This document shows positions 34,580-45,745 of a stretch of DNA of 64,000 bases, one piece after another. Position 1 is the first letter of the stretch; each line of letters begins with the position of its first letter. The notes beneath the pieces are model-generated. The model ran no database searches. It was not told where the DNA came from and saw only the letters and a program-made list of their open reading frames with translations. The DNA comes from Calcarisporiella thermophila CBS 279.70 (Eukaryota > Calcarisporiellomycota), in NCBI RefSeq assembly GCF_041956535.1, contig NW_027192191.1:1568087-1632086 (forward strand), in the 5' to 3' direction. A program made the translations under genes and the position numbers.

Positions 34580-36769
34580 ATGTTAAGAAAGAGTTCGACC
34601 GTACCCCTTCTGGATACCAGACATATGATGGACACTCATTCAGACTCATATTCAAATGATAATGATGACATGAAGCGTAGCAATGTTGCAGGTAAAATTC
34701 TGCGGATGAATATCTGCCGTTTGTCTGAAAAGAAAATAGCTGACCCCGTTGAATAGATGGAGCCCGACATTCCCTCCATTCCGAAATAGCTAACGGTCCG
34801 GATGGTGAAGGTATGTGAGAGAAGTGAGTACCCCATGTATAGATGATCCGATTATAATCAGAGAAAACGATCGCCAATACAGATAGCCCCCTAGAAGATA
34901 GTATCGAGGGCAAGTCTGAGTGCATTCTAGCGGAGCAAGCACCAAATATGGACTGGCGACCACGGGCGTGTCAGGTACAGTTTCAGCCCATCATTCTGCA
35001 TCCTTTGGTTCCAGTGCTGATCTCATCCAGAATGAGTGCTCTATCCAAGTAATAGATACTAGTGCAGGTAACAAAACGCGCGAAATCATGTCTGGGAATG
35101 AGCATCAGTGTGCTCTAACCATATCGGTTTAGAAAAAATACACTATGAACCCGGTCTCGTCAACGGCTCACTCTCTGGCTTTCTAAAGAAAAAAGTAAGA
35201 AACTGCGGGCGGAAGTTAGCGGGCTCGATGAGCTGATATCTTGTATATATTATCCTAGCGCCCAAACTGGGCCACCATGCGATGGCTAACCGTGGATGGA
35301 GTGAACTGGGATGTCCTAAAGATCATTTCCGCTCATTATGGTACCACTCCTCTACCCAACTTCTCCCATGAATTAGCATTGACAATCTTACCCATTATAG
35401 GTTTTCACCCGTTGGCAGGTAAAAAAGAAGAGTTGTTCCCATGCGCTATGTCTGAGGATCTTCACCAACTCACATCTATGCTAATCTCCTAGTCGAAGAG
35501 GTGATGCACCCTCCTCAGCGCTCTAAACTTGAATTTTACGAAGAGCCCAGGCATTTCTTCCTCTCCCTCCAAATGCATGCCCTCCACTCTGCCACCCCTG
35601 CTAGTGCTCTGTTCTCTCCATGCAACAAACGCAACTCCCTACTCTCGTCGTCCGCCACAGAGGCCTATCGCGCCGCAAGGGAGAAATTCAGAGTCAAGAA
35701 AGTGCACATTACTTTGGAGCATTGCTATATCTTTGTACTTTTAAAAGGTATTGGCTCGTCTTAGTAGAGCACTCGAGAGGGGAAAGTAGGCTGAACAGAT
35801 ACCGTATCCTTCCACCCCCTCCCCATAATATCTAGAAAACACCCTCATTACCCTCTTCAAGACCTGTGGGAACATGGTGACAGCCCCCATCTTGTCCAGA
35901 CTCAAGCGCAGCAAAACGCTGCTTCGTACATCAGGAGACGCTACTCTTCTGCTTCAAGCCGTGCTAGATGCCATTGTCGACCACACCATCCCCATTGTCG
36001 AGCAGTATCGACACCAGATCCGAGATCTCGAGGGCCGAGTGCTCATGCGCCCAAAAATGAAGGTAGACCACTCTCCAAGTCCCAACTAGGGGCTGGACTT
36101 AACCCTTCTTTTCTTTTCCCCCTTCTCTAGTACACTAGAGAACTGCATATCATCACTGGCGAGCTGATTCTGTTGAAGTGCTCATTGACCCCGACACACG
36201 CCTTGATCCAGTCGCTGCGCGATCACGAGCACATTTCTCCGATTGCCCGCACCTATCTAGGCAACGTGTTGGACCACAGTGCTGGGGTCGTGGAGGCGCT
36301 AGAGATCATGAACAAAGTGGCCGAGAACTTGATTAATCTCGTAACTATCTCCAAGAGTTCTGCTCCTACTTTCGGTTCCCCCTACTCCCTCTTTCTCAAC
36401 CTTGACCTTACGGATGACCCCATTTTTATTTCAGATTTTTAACACCATTTCAAACCAATCAAGCGAAGCTATGCACACGCTCTCCATCCTCAATGCCATC
36501 TTTCTCCCACTTATGTTTGCCGCCGGAGGTATCTCCTCTGCTTCTCTCTCTCTTCTTTGCTCCTCTCTTCCTAGTGAAACTAATCATTTACTATGCTAGT
36601 CTATGGAACCAACTTCACGCATTTTCCCGAACTGGAATCGCCGGAAGGCATATGGTATTTTCACAGACTGTGTATCATCATCGTGGCCCTTACCATCTTC
36701 ACCCTCATTCTTCTTACCTGGGGAAGAGAACTTGGGGGAATTCTAGTTAAACCACCGAATCGAGCGTAA
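34580..36769 (+). CDS. Bacterial-type CorA cation channel with GTN signature
   Basis: CorA-superfamily divalent cation channel. The supported exons are 35259-35340, an 18-nt exon at 35401-35418, 35493-35747, 35836-36062, 36131-36340, 36435-36528 and 36600-36769. They join in frame to about 350 residues. The cytosolic domain reads RWLTVDGVNWDVL, then GFHPLAVEEVMHPPQRSKLE and HFFLSLQM, as in bacterial CorA. The stalk helix has LLLQAVLDAIVDHTIPIVEQ and RELHIITGELILLKCSL. The pore helix ends FLPLMFAAGVYGTNFTHFPE, where bacterial channels have GMN. A second membrane helix follows (LCIIIVALTIFTLILLTWG). Exons upstream of 35142, perhaps from the ATG at 34580, are plausible but I could not join them cleanly; 5' limits are uncertain. 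Confidence 0.85.
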
Positions 36770-37047
36770 TCGTAATGATTAGTTCTCCATACGGCTCGTT
36801 TGTTCAAGGGGGCCACCCCGCCATCAAAATACATCCACCCATAGAATCATTATTCCACGGTTGAATACGGCCTTTTTTATTTTGTTTTCAAAGACTCGCG
36901 CAAAAATAGATCGAGCTACTGTGAATAAGAGTATTTTATTAACTCGACGTAGACGCGGAAGATTCGAATAAATAAAGAAGAGTGTAACAACAAAAACGAA
37001 AAAAAAAAATAAAATGGATGCTATCATGGAATCTGCTCAACGTCCAC

Positions 37048-38579
37048 CTAGGATTCCTCCTTCGGCCGTGTGATGCGAATCCTCCTCCAAAGCTTGAATT
37101 CGATGGCGTCAGGATTCACCAGCTTGTAGAACTCTCCATCGATCATCAGCCGGGTCGTCATCCTCTCCAGACGGTGATCTGCTCGGGTACCCGTTCTCCT
37201 GGTGCGTTTTAGCACCCGGGAAAGCCATCCGCTTGAGGTGGGCGGGTTCGGAGCCTTCTCCGCCCTTCGAAACTTGATCCGCATCTCTGAGAACTGGCCC
37301 ACCCGCAGTAAGTTGCGCCGACCGAGTGAGACTTCCTTGGCTGCGTATTCCAGCTTGGTCCCCAGACAAAATACTTCGAGACGCCCGTCATCCGGCCACT
37401 GCCCCTCCAGCTTGCGTATCTCGTCGGGGGCGGTGAGTGCCGAGCCGCTCGCTGCCAAATTCCAGAGATCAAGCATGCGGCCCCAAAGTGAGGGGATATT
37501 CTGCACGACTAATTCGATGGCATCCTTACGCAGCCGAAGGTCCCCTTCGCTCTCCGGTTGCGGATCCGCCGCCTTGGCCGCTTTCTTAGACGGGGCCAAC
37601 ACTACCACGTTCTCTTCTCGGGCGCGCTTTCTCGCTTCGTCCGCCCCTCTTTCCCCCGAACTCTGCCCGGAATCCTCCGACGACCCGCTTCTCTCCCCCC
37701 TTTTGCCCTCGATACCCTCCACCAGTTGCGTGACCGCAGGTAAACGCAGGCACAATCCCCACTTGATGGTCTCGAGCACGTACCATAGGATGTTCACCAC
37801 CCTCGAGCTTCCCCGGTGAGCCTCGAAATCCCCGCCCACATAGGCCTGCGCCCCCACTGCCGCGTTGTTGACCATTTTCACCACCAAGTTGTCCTGGCTC
37901 CTCCCCAGCTTGTGACCCCCGCTGGCAAACTTCTCCACCCCGCCCTCGGGCTGGACCGAGACTCGGCACTCCCACACGTCCAGCAGGGCGGGCGGATCAC
38001 GAATGGCTGGGAGAATGAGCTGGGCCAAATTGGAGTCTTCAAGCGGGGCGGCCACATACGATTTCAGTCGGTGCCAGCTTCCGAGAAAGCGGGCGAGATC
38101 ATTGCCGGTGCCGAAGGGGATCAGGGTGAAGAGAATGGCATCGAGGGGAATGTCCGTACCCTCCAGCTGCTCGAGCACGGTCCGCAATGTCCCATCCCCT
38201 GTAAGAATGCCGGCTTTATCCTGCTAAGTTGGCACAATGGGAGTGTATAAAAGTTTACCTCCGCCTACAACCACGTGGATAGGCTCGTCATCTCCGTCTG
38301 TTCTCCCATGAATGAGCTCCCGAATGTGTTTGTAGCCCGTACACCGATCTGCGTCATCGAGGAGGTCGTGAATGTGCACTATGCAATCGGGCACGCTCTT
38401 GAAGTGGAGCTGCGAAATGCCCAGCTTGACAAGCTCCTCTCCTGAGCCACGCGAAAAATCCATCGATTACCCAAGAATGGACGCAGAGAATGAAGGGCGA
38501 TCTTACCTCGCTTATCGCCGGAGCGGGGGTTGACGAACAGGTAGATATTCTTTTCGCGCCTTGCTTGATCGGTTGCCAT
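37048..38579 (-). CDS. Diacylglycerol-kinase-like lipid kinase
   Basis: DAGK catalytic-domain protein. Three exons on the minus strand start at 38579 with MATDQARREKNIYLFVNPRS, where VNPRSG is the usual N-terminal kinase motif. A splice restores the nucleotide-binding VVGGGDGTL, then FTLIPFGTGNDLARFLGSW. The accessory half has NNAAVGAQAYVGGDFEAHRG and ends RMTTRLMIDGEFYKLVN, as in diacylglycerol kinases. No C1 domains, PH domain or membrane spans are present, so it resembles the compact type found in lower eukaryotes. The linker has a Ser/Glu/Arg-rich insert near the middle. It is GC-rich in third positions compared with genes to its left. It converges with CorA. Confidence 0.88.
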
Positions 38580-40343
38580 GAGAGGGAGGGCCGAGGTAAG
38601 AAGCGACGATCGAAGGGGTCGAGCGTCGGTTTCCAAAGCCCTCCAAAAAATTAAAACGCCAGTATTTCAGACTCCGTGACATATGAAGGATTTCCATAAA
38701 GAAATGGATTGTTTCGTCCGAGCTAAAACTTGGATGATTTCATCGGCTACTTCCCTCTTCCTTCGTCTTGCTCTTCTTCGAGCTGAAAGGATAAGATGGA
38801 CGGCGAAACAAGTTGGCCAGTCTATAACGGCAAGCCCACTCTGGCGAGCAAGGGCTTGCCACGCTGATAAACAAGGGCGGCTTCCTCGTTTTATTCGTGA
38901 AGAGGCTGCCATGCCGCTGTTTGCTTTAGAGACGGGGCCGGAGTAGGCCATAGACCCTGCACAATGCTTGGCCCAGCATAAACGGCCATCCGCTCCCATC
39001 CATCGGTGCACAGGTTCCAAAGGATACGCGTTGTTTTTGCATGATTCTTGCAAGTCTGAAATCCCCTCCATCCGTCAATGCTTTCCTTTTATATTCGTTG
39101 CCCTAATCGACACGTGCTGATGTCATCGGCCTTCGTGGGCAAAGTTGCATCCTACCATTTTTTGTCTCGATTTAGAATTCCCCCGCATCGCGTTCTTAAA
39201 CCCCGCCCTCTAGCGACAACCGTCCCCGCCATATAAGGCTAAGGGATAGTGAATGAATCTCGAGGGAGAAAAATCCAAGGTCTGGAATAGGCCTCGTAGC
39301 TCCTCTCACCAGAGGATTCATGGTGCGTAATCCTATGTCCCTCTACGACTGGGCGTGGGAGTAAGGTGATAGATGCCTAAGGGCCCGATAGCCAAGAAAT
39401 ACCACAGGAGCTCGACCAAAGGGGAGAGATAGAATTCATCTCCTCCATCTCAGTAGGGCTGGATGGTTTATCAGACGTCCCGATGGGACAAAGAAATTCC
39501 GAGGTCCATACCAGGAGATTTGTCACGCTGTATCCTTTTCCGGGCCATTAAGCGGGGCTTGAATAGGCTCAACCCTCCGAAGATGAAGGCGTAAGAGGGA
39601 AAAATTAGTTCCCGCGGAGGCAAAAGAGGAGGTGTGGGCTCTCGCCGGAGATCCTTCTCCCGCGCATGTGCACGCAGGTAAGGCCGCCGGGGATGTTGCC
39701 ATCGAGGGCCCACGACTTATTGCAGTCATGCCATCAACCCTTGGCCTAGCGCGAAAAAGATCATCCTATCTCTCGTTGTGCTCGAGGTTTGCCGGGCTCT
39801 AAATCCCTTTCTCTGCCGCAGCCCAACCCTCCTCGGGGGCCATGGGAAACCGCGGCCGTCAGAGGCATTTGACAATGATTAGGTTGGCTTGCCCAACCCG
39901 CGATGGCTACTCCTCGAGCGAGCGATGACGTGGCACGTTGCCCGTAAATAGTCATCGAGGAGCAAGGTGGTAGAGGCTTGGGGCTCGATAGACCGTGGCG
40001 TCCTTTGTCGGGTGAAACACGTGTCTGCTGCCGTTCAAATGCCGCTTAGGAGCAGGGGCCTCGCCATTGGGGGAGGGTGTGGCTAGGATGGGCACCACGG
40101 CTTCAATTAATAATCTCCCACTCCTTGCGGCCGTAAACGTCATCTCTTTTCGCGCCGCGCTTCAAGCTATGGAAGGGTATTACAATAACGTAACCCAAAT
40201 TCCTTCGCCCCCGCTGAACAGGACAAGGTATATAAAGGAAGCGGGCCATCCTATTTCTGCATTCTTCCTTTTCTTCCTCCTTACCCCTGTAAATTGAATC
40301 CGTCCCATCCATTGCCTACTGCTCACCCTCTTCCCACGCTATC
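38580..40343. other. 1.8-kb divergent spacer, GC-rich, no gene seen
   Basis: Separates the lipid kinase from the aldo-keto reductase. Several open frames exist on both strands, but none shows a motif or consistent codon pattern. It probably holds two promoters. A TATA box for the reductase is listed separately. Confidence 0.5.
40230..40237 (+). promoter_or_regulatory. TATA box of the aldo-keto reductase gene
   Basis: TATATAAA about 107 bp upstream of the start codon at 40344, followed by a pyrimidine-rich leader. The position and perfect consensus make it likely. Confidence 0.65.
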
Positions 40344-41533
40344 ATGACTTCCAACACAACCAACACAAAGATGATCTATCGTCGCCTCGGCAAAACCGGC
40401 CTGAAAGTCAGTGCGCTCTCCTTCGGCGGCTGGCTAACGTGGGGCGGGCAGGTCGACCAGGACGTGTGCAACAAGTGCATCAAGGCCGCCCTCGACCACG
40501 GAATCAACTTCTTCGATAACGCCGAGGTCTACGCAAGTGAGTAGAAAGGGGGCCCTTTTCCCTGCCTCCCGCATTTTTTCTTTACGGAGCCGTGGAGACG
40601 GCTCCTTTTTTCTTCAGCGGATCGGCATGACCCCAATTCACGGCGCGAAAAACGGGTTTCCATGCACATACTAATGAACTCTATGACGTTCCACTAGATG
40701 GCAAGTCCGAGGAAGCCTTCGGCAAAGCGTTCAAAGACCTGGGCGTGAAGCGCAGCGATCTCGTCATCTCGACCAAGATTTTCTGGGGGGGAAAGGGCCC
40801 GAACGACAATGGGCTCTCACGCAAGCACATCATCGAGGGCCTCAATGCCTCGCTCGAGCGTCTCCAGTTGGACTACGTGGACATTGTGTTCGCGCATCGC
40901 CCCGATCCCGAGACCCCTATCGAGGAGACCGTGAGAGCCTTCAACCACGTGATCCAGCAGGGCAAGGCATTCTACTGGGGCACGAGCGAATGGAGCGCGC
41001 AGCAGATCATGGCCGCGCATGCCGTCGCGGAGCGCCTCGGCCTTGAAGGGCCCGTGGCCGACCAGTGCCAGTACAACATGTTCCACCGGGAGCGCATGGA
41101 GAAGGAGTACGAATTCCTCTTCCGCGACTACGGCATGGGCACCACCACATGGAGCCCCCTGGCCAGCGGGGTGCTGACGGGTAAGTACCTCGACGGCATC
41201 TCCGAGGATTCTCGGGCCGGCAATCCCAAGGTCGAATTCGGCAAGCACATCCGCGCGAGGCTGGAGTCGGACGAGGGCCGTGAGCAGGCGGAGAAGATCC
41301 GCAAGCTCAAGCCCATTGCCGACAAGCTCGGCTGCTCGCTGGCCCAGCTCGCCCTGGCCTGGTGCTTGAAGCACCCCAACGCTTCCACCGTCATCACGGG
41401 GGCCTCCAAGGTAGAGCAGATGCACGAGAACATGAAGGCGCTCGACCTGGTCGACAAGCTGGACGAGGGCGTGATGAAGGAGATTGACGAGGTGCTCGCA
41501 AACAACCCCGGAAAGAACCCCAGATACTATTAA
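40344..41533 (+). CDS. Aldo-keto reductase, Kv channel beta-subunit type (AKR6-like)
   Basis: NADPH-dependent oxidoreductase. Two exons (40344-40536 and 40698-41533) give 342 residues forming a complete TIM barrel. The catalytic tetrad is visible: Asp and Tyr in FFDNAEVYA, Lys in [11 protein letters not shown], His in [11 protein letters not shown]. Blocks such as [33 protein letters not shown] and [14 protein letters not shown] match Kv-beta/AKR6 proteins across their length. The cofactor segment is [15 protein letters not shown]. Fungal members are thought to act as carbonyl reductases, since no Shaker channel partner is expected. Codons are almost all G- or C-ending, so expression is probably high. 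Confidence 0.95.
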
Positions 41534-41786
41534 TTAGGGAAGTGGGGGGGGGGGAGGGGGAAATGCGCTAGTCGTTTGTTTATTCTCCCAATTAGGCTTG
41601 CGGCTCTTGGCCAAGATCGGGAGTCTTGTATAATAAAATTCCATTTCGTGTACAAAAAAGTCGGAGAGATTCAAGTTAGAAAGAAAGAGAGAGAGACAGA
41701 GAAAGGTATCCTTTAATAGGGCCTCCCACCAAACAGGGGAGACACAAGCATATACAAAAACGTGTGAGAAAGTGAGAGGAGCCCCA

Positions 41787-43261
41787 TCAAGGGTCTCGGG
41801 GGGAGGTGGCCAGCGGCCCGGCCAGCACGCTCGCCCCGTCCTCCGTTACCTCCACGATATCCTCCAGGCGCACTCCAGTGAATCCCTCCCAGTACACGCC
41901 CGGCTCCACGGAGAACGTGTCCCCCACTTGCAATGGCCGCTCGTTCCCCGCATGCAGATAGGGCTCCTCGTGGACCTCCAGCCCGATCCCATGGCCGAGC
42001 CGGTGTGTGAACATGGCGCCGTACCCCGCCTCTTCGATGACCCGGCGTGCGACGGCATCCACATCAGAGGCTAGGACCCCGGGGCGGATAGAGCGGATGG
42101 CCTGCTGCTGGGCCGATTGGACGGCATTCCAGATATCGGTGCGATTAGCATCCAGACTCGAAGACAGGGTAAACGTGCGGGTGAGATCGGATTGATATTG
42201 CTGGTATTCACCGCCCTGGAGGCAAGAGCAGCAAAATCAAAGAACAAGAAAACCATCAGCTTCCTCCTAAGACAGTTCACAGCTAACGTTGGGAAATGAA
42301 GGGGGGGAGGGGGGAGGGAGACCCTACCATATCAATGAGGACCAAGCTATCCTTCTCCACCCTCGATCCGCCCCGGCCGCCGTGGGGCAACGCGGCGTGA
42401 GCGTCCACCGACACGATGGCCCAAGTGTTGGTGAGACCGGCCGTCTCCAGGGCCTCGAAGACGAGGCCTTTCACGGTCTCCTCCGACATCCCCACCCTGA
42501 TCTCATTCTTCACCAGGCGCAGAGCACGGGCGGTGGCTTGATTCACACAGCGCAGCAGGTTGAGTTCGTGAAGGGTTTTCGAGCGGCGTATTGCTTTGAT
42601 GCGAGGCGAGGAGGGGGTGGTGGTGATGTGTTTGGAGAGCCCGGAAGCCACAAAGTATCGAAGGCCGTCGTCGAGCTGCACGGGTCCGGTGATGTTCCCG
42701 GCAAGGATCTTGAAGGGGTCCTCGGACTCTCCCCACTCCACCATCCTCACCGCCAAACCATCGGCCTTCTGCACGGCATCTCTTGCCCTGGTTTTCTCGA
42801 AGCTTGGCGTCAGCACCACGACCTCCCCCTCTGCATCGATCACCACGACAAACGGGCGTTCGGATTGGCTCCACGTAATGTTCACGAAATACTGCATCAT
42901 GGCCCCGGGTTCCAAGACCAGTCCGCGCGCATTCTCCTCCTGCAAAGCGCGGGCCAATCGCTGGCGGCGGATTCCATACTCAGCCGCGGGGAGAGGCGGG
43001 ACAGTTCTGCAAAAATCCTTTAGCTCTGAGAATCGTTTTGAGCCGGGATGGGGGAGGGGAGGGAGGAACAGGTACGCGAGCACGGCGAAAATGAGGGCAA
43101 GGAGCACGAGAAATAGGAGAGAGAGGACCGAATTGGTTTTCAGTCGCTAGTAGGCCAAACGGAGAACAAGCCTCCTTGGGATGAGAAAAATAGGTCTCCG
43201 ATGCAAAGGGTTAAAACACGTACATTGAATATACCGCTTGGCGATCGGGGTGAGGATGCAT
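41787..43261 (-). CDS. M24-family Xaa-Pro peptidase with N-terminal membrane anchor
   Basis: Metallopeptidase of the pita-bread fold. Three minus-strand exons: a 27-nt exon (43235-43261, MHPHPDRQA), a large one from 43146 to about 42331, and a last one from about 42218 to 41787. All five metal ligands are present: Asp in LVLIDMGGEY, Asp in QYQSDLTRTF, His in HRLGHGIGLEVHEEPY, Glu in FSVEPGVYWE, Glu in RLEDIVEV. Right after the first exon comes a long hydrophobic segment (VLSLLFLVLLALIFAVLAYL), which makes it a probable type II membrane or secreted enzyme, unlike the cytosolic aminopeptidase P. The first intron is inferred because the hydrophobic frame is closed by a stop just upstream. Confidence 0.9.
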
Positions 43262-45200
43262 GCGGCAAGAAAGGCGTGTCCTCGCTAGCGCATGCTTCTC
43301 CTCTCTCCTCATCCTCGAAGTCCTGCGCACTATGGCCATTTTTGCAATGGCGGCGAGATTTTTGCTGCGTCATGAATGGTATCCAGTCTGATTAAGAAAA
43401 GGGGGGGAGGGGTGGGCCTCCGACCATATTGGCCAAATAGGGGAGATCATAGTGATGCTGCGCCGCCATTTAACCGCTTGTCCGTTTTCTAAGAGGCTTA
43501 ATGAGAGTGACTAAGTATGGGCGAGGGGGGCAAGCGAGTACGAGCGAAACTCAATGAGATATCAGAGCCGGAGCTTCCCTTTTCGGCTCCTTGGCTCTGC
43601 CCCTGTTGGGCAACATGGCTTGGGGGACTGGATTACAATTAATATGGCCTTTCTGTTTTAGAGAAATATCCTTGGGCAGCCTCTGGCATTCCAAAGCCTG
43701 CTTACGGGCCCAATGTTGTTGAAAGGCGAGGACACCGTCCACGGTTCCCTCGGCTACCCGCACGCGTTTCGCACACATCTCTCAGCTGGGATAATCTTGG
43801 ATCCGTAACTGCAATCCATAAGCCAATTTCGACCCTTCCAAGCCGGCCAACAAACGGGAGGGAAGTTTGGGGGGAAAGTTTGTGGTTCCATTTGGTGCTT
43901 GAACCTCGCTTAGGCTGCGGCGCGTCTCCTTTTTCACCGATATTAAATCGCGGTTGGGGCCCAATTGGTTTGCGGGCACCGTTAGGCTCGCCTTACAGCG
44001 CTCCATGCTGAAGTCGCCACTTGGAGGAGCCGGCCCTCTGCACTGCAGCTCGACCCTCCCGGCCCAAGCTTGGAAAGGGAAGGCGCACATTGGATCAGCG
44101 CCGATGTCAGACCATCCCCGATTAGAAAGCATAAGCGCATGCAACCTTGACGCTTAGGACGATGTGATTGGGCACGAAAGGGGAGGAGAGTTCTGGTAAG
44201 GAAAGAAGACGGAGATGAAGCGCGAGGCGAGAGGGACGCTGACTGGCGCTTTACTGGAAGCGGTCACGCTTAAGGAGGACAGAGCTTGGGCGATGCAAAC
44301 AGGGCGGCGCAGGCGGGTTACGCAGTAGCGAAGCAGCTATTGAAAGTGTCCCGTGATCAAACGATATTCCGAGCTTGTGTTTGGGTCCTGCAGCCGGGAC
44401 TGGGAGGCCGGCCGCAGCTTTCCCCTCCCCGGCGGCATCCAATCGTTCCCCGACCCGGGCAGGGAGGGGGAGGAGGTTTGCCACGACTAGAGGGCTAGCT
44501 CAGAGTTCATCCGCCGTGTGACAGGAGCGGCGCGTGTGAAGCGCCATTCGCGACCAGCATGATGAGCGCGAGCAATGGAGGATGACGCCACCGCTCGTGC
44601 CCCAACCTTGAGCCGCAAGCGACCCGCCGTCGGCTTCGACATGCCAGCGCAAATCTCAGCCGTCGCACTTGCGGGATCCTGAGTTGCAACCCCGGGCCTA
44701 CACCTATGGGAAGCCTTGGTTGCTCCCGACGGCCCGACAAAAGAGGAGTTTGGCCTGCACAGCGCGGGCCAGTGGGGGGACCGCATCCTCAGCGGGGCAT
44801 GGTACAGAAAATAGGGTCGATGTTGGGACCGGCCCGCCATTGGTGGCTTGCGCTTGAACCTTCAGCTGACTTTGGGGCTCTCCCCCAAAGCGAAGGTTTT
44901 GGCAAGGCCGCCCGGCTTCAGGCACTGGCAGGAGCCGGCCCTGCTAGCTGACCCAACCTCCTCCCGGTTTCTTCCCAGGCGGCCGATTACGGTTCAGCCT
45001 TGGGCAGCATAAAATCCGTTAGTGCTCACACTGCACAAGCTTATTCTTCTTTTCGCTCTCCGACTTTCATGCTCCGAGGCTCATGGCATAATGGCGGGAG
45101 ACGCTTTGGAAAGCGGGGGTGCGCTCGCCGCAGCAGCCGTGTTTGGCCGTTGTGTGCAGGGCCGGCTCCAGGGTCAAGGGAGGGCTGCAGCCGAGCCTGC

Positions 45201-45220
45201 TTGCTTGCTTGCTTGCTTGC
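45201..45220 (+). repeat. (TTGC)5 microsatellite
   Basis: Five perfect TTGC units inside the divergent spacer upstream of ornithine aminotransferase. Confidence 0.9.
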
Positions 45221-45620
45221 GCGCAGATGCATGCGTCTTCGCTTGCGGGCCACATGTGCAAAGTGGAGGGGAAATTGGATTCCGCAGCCCTTCAAACTTT
45301 TGAATCACAATGAATCAAAGCACAGAGCGGAGCCGAAGGGAAAAGATTTAATTTCCCCTCCCTTCTCTCCTTTTCGGTTGATTTGTTTGTTTGCTTACGG
45401 CCGGCGGGCTCTCCCCCAGAAACCGTCTGGAAGCCGCCGTCTCTGGCGGCGGCGGGCGCGGGCGGAAGGGGGCGCCGGCGTCCCAACCTCTGGCAGGGAC
45501 AAGAGGATGGAACCGGCCCCTCGTGCTTTCTCCTGCCGGTTGACATTATAATTGCCAAACCCTAGTGAATCGTAGGTGACGTCAGAAGCTGCCAAACTCT
45601 ATGAATTTTGACCAGTAGCA

Positions 45621-45655
45621 GGGCGGGGCCCGCGTGTGGGAAAGTGTATAAAAAT
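45621..45655 (+). promoter_or_regulatory. GC box and TATA box of ornithine aminotransferase
   Basis: GGGCGGGGC at 45621 and TATAAAAAT at 45647-45655, about 95 bp before the start codon, followed by a pyrimidine-rich leader (CTCCTCTTCTCTCTCC-like). This is a good core-promoter arrangement for a strongly expressed gene. Confidence 0.6.
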
Positions 45656-45745
45656 GCGGATATTGGTGCTTTTGTTTTGGTGTTTCACTCCTCTTCTCTC
45701 TCCTCATTGTATCCTGTGAAATAAAGAAATCCTTTGCACCCCATC

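Larger units (their letters stand above)
43262..45745. other. 2.5-kb divergent spacer, GC-rich; no gene seen
   Basis: Lies between the M24 peptidase and ornithine aminotransferase. I found many open frames on both strands, as expected at this GC content, but none has motifs. A TTGC repeat and a TATA/GC-box promoter are listed separately. Confidence 0.5.

Noticed and set aside
37202-37819. 205-codon plus-strand frame across the lipid kinase
   Set aside because: Antisense shadow of a GC-rich gene with a clear kinase reading on the minus strand.
40817-41505. 202-codon minus-strand frame across the aldo-keto reductase
   Set aside because: Composition shadow; no motif, and the plus-strand protein is complete.
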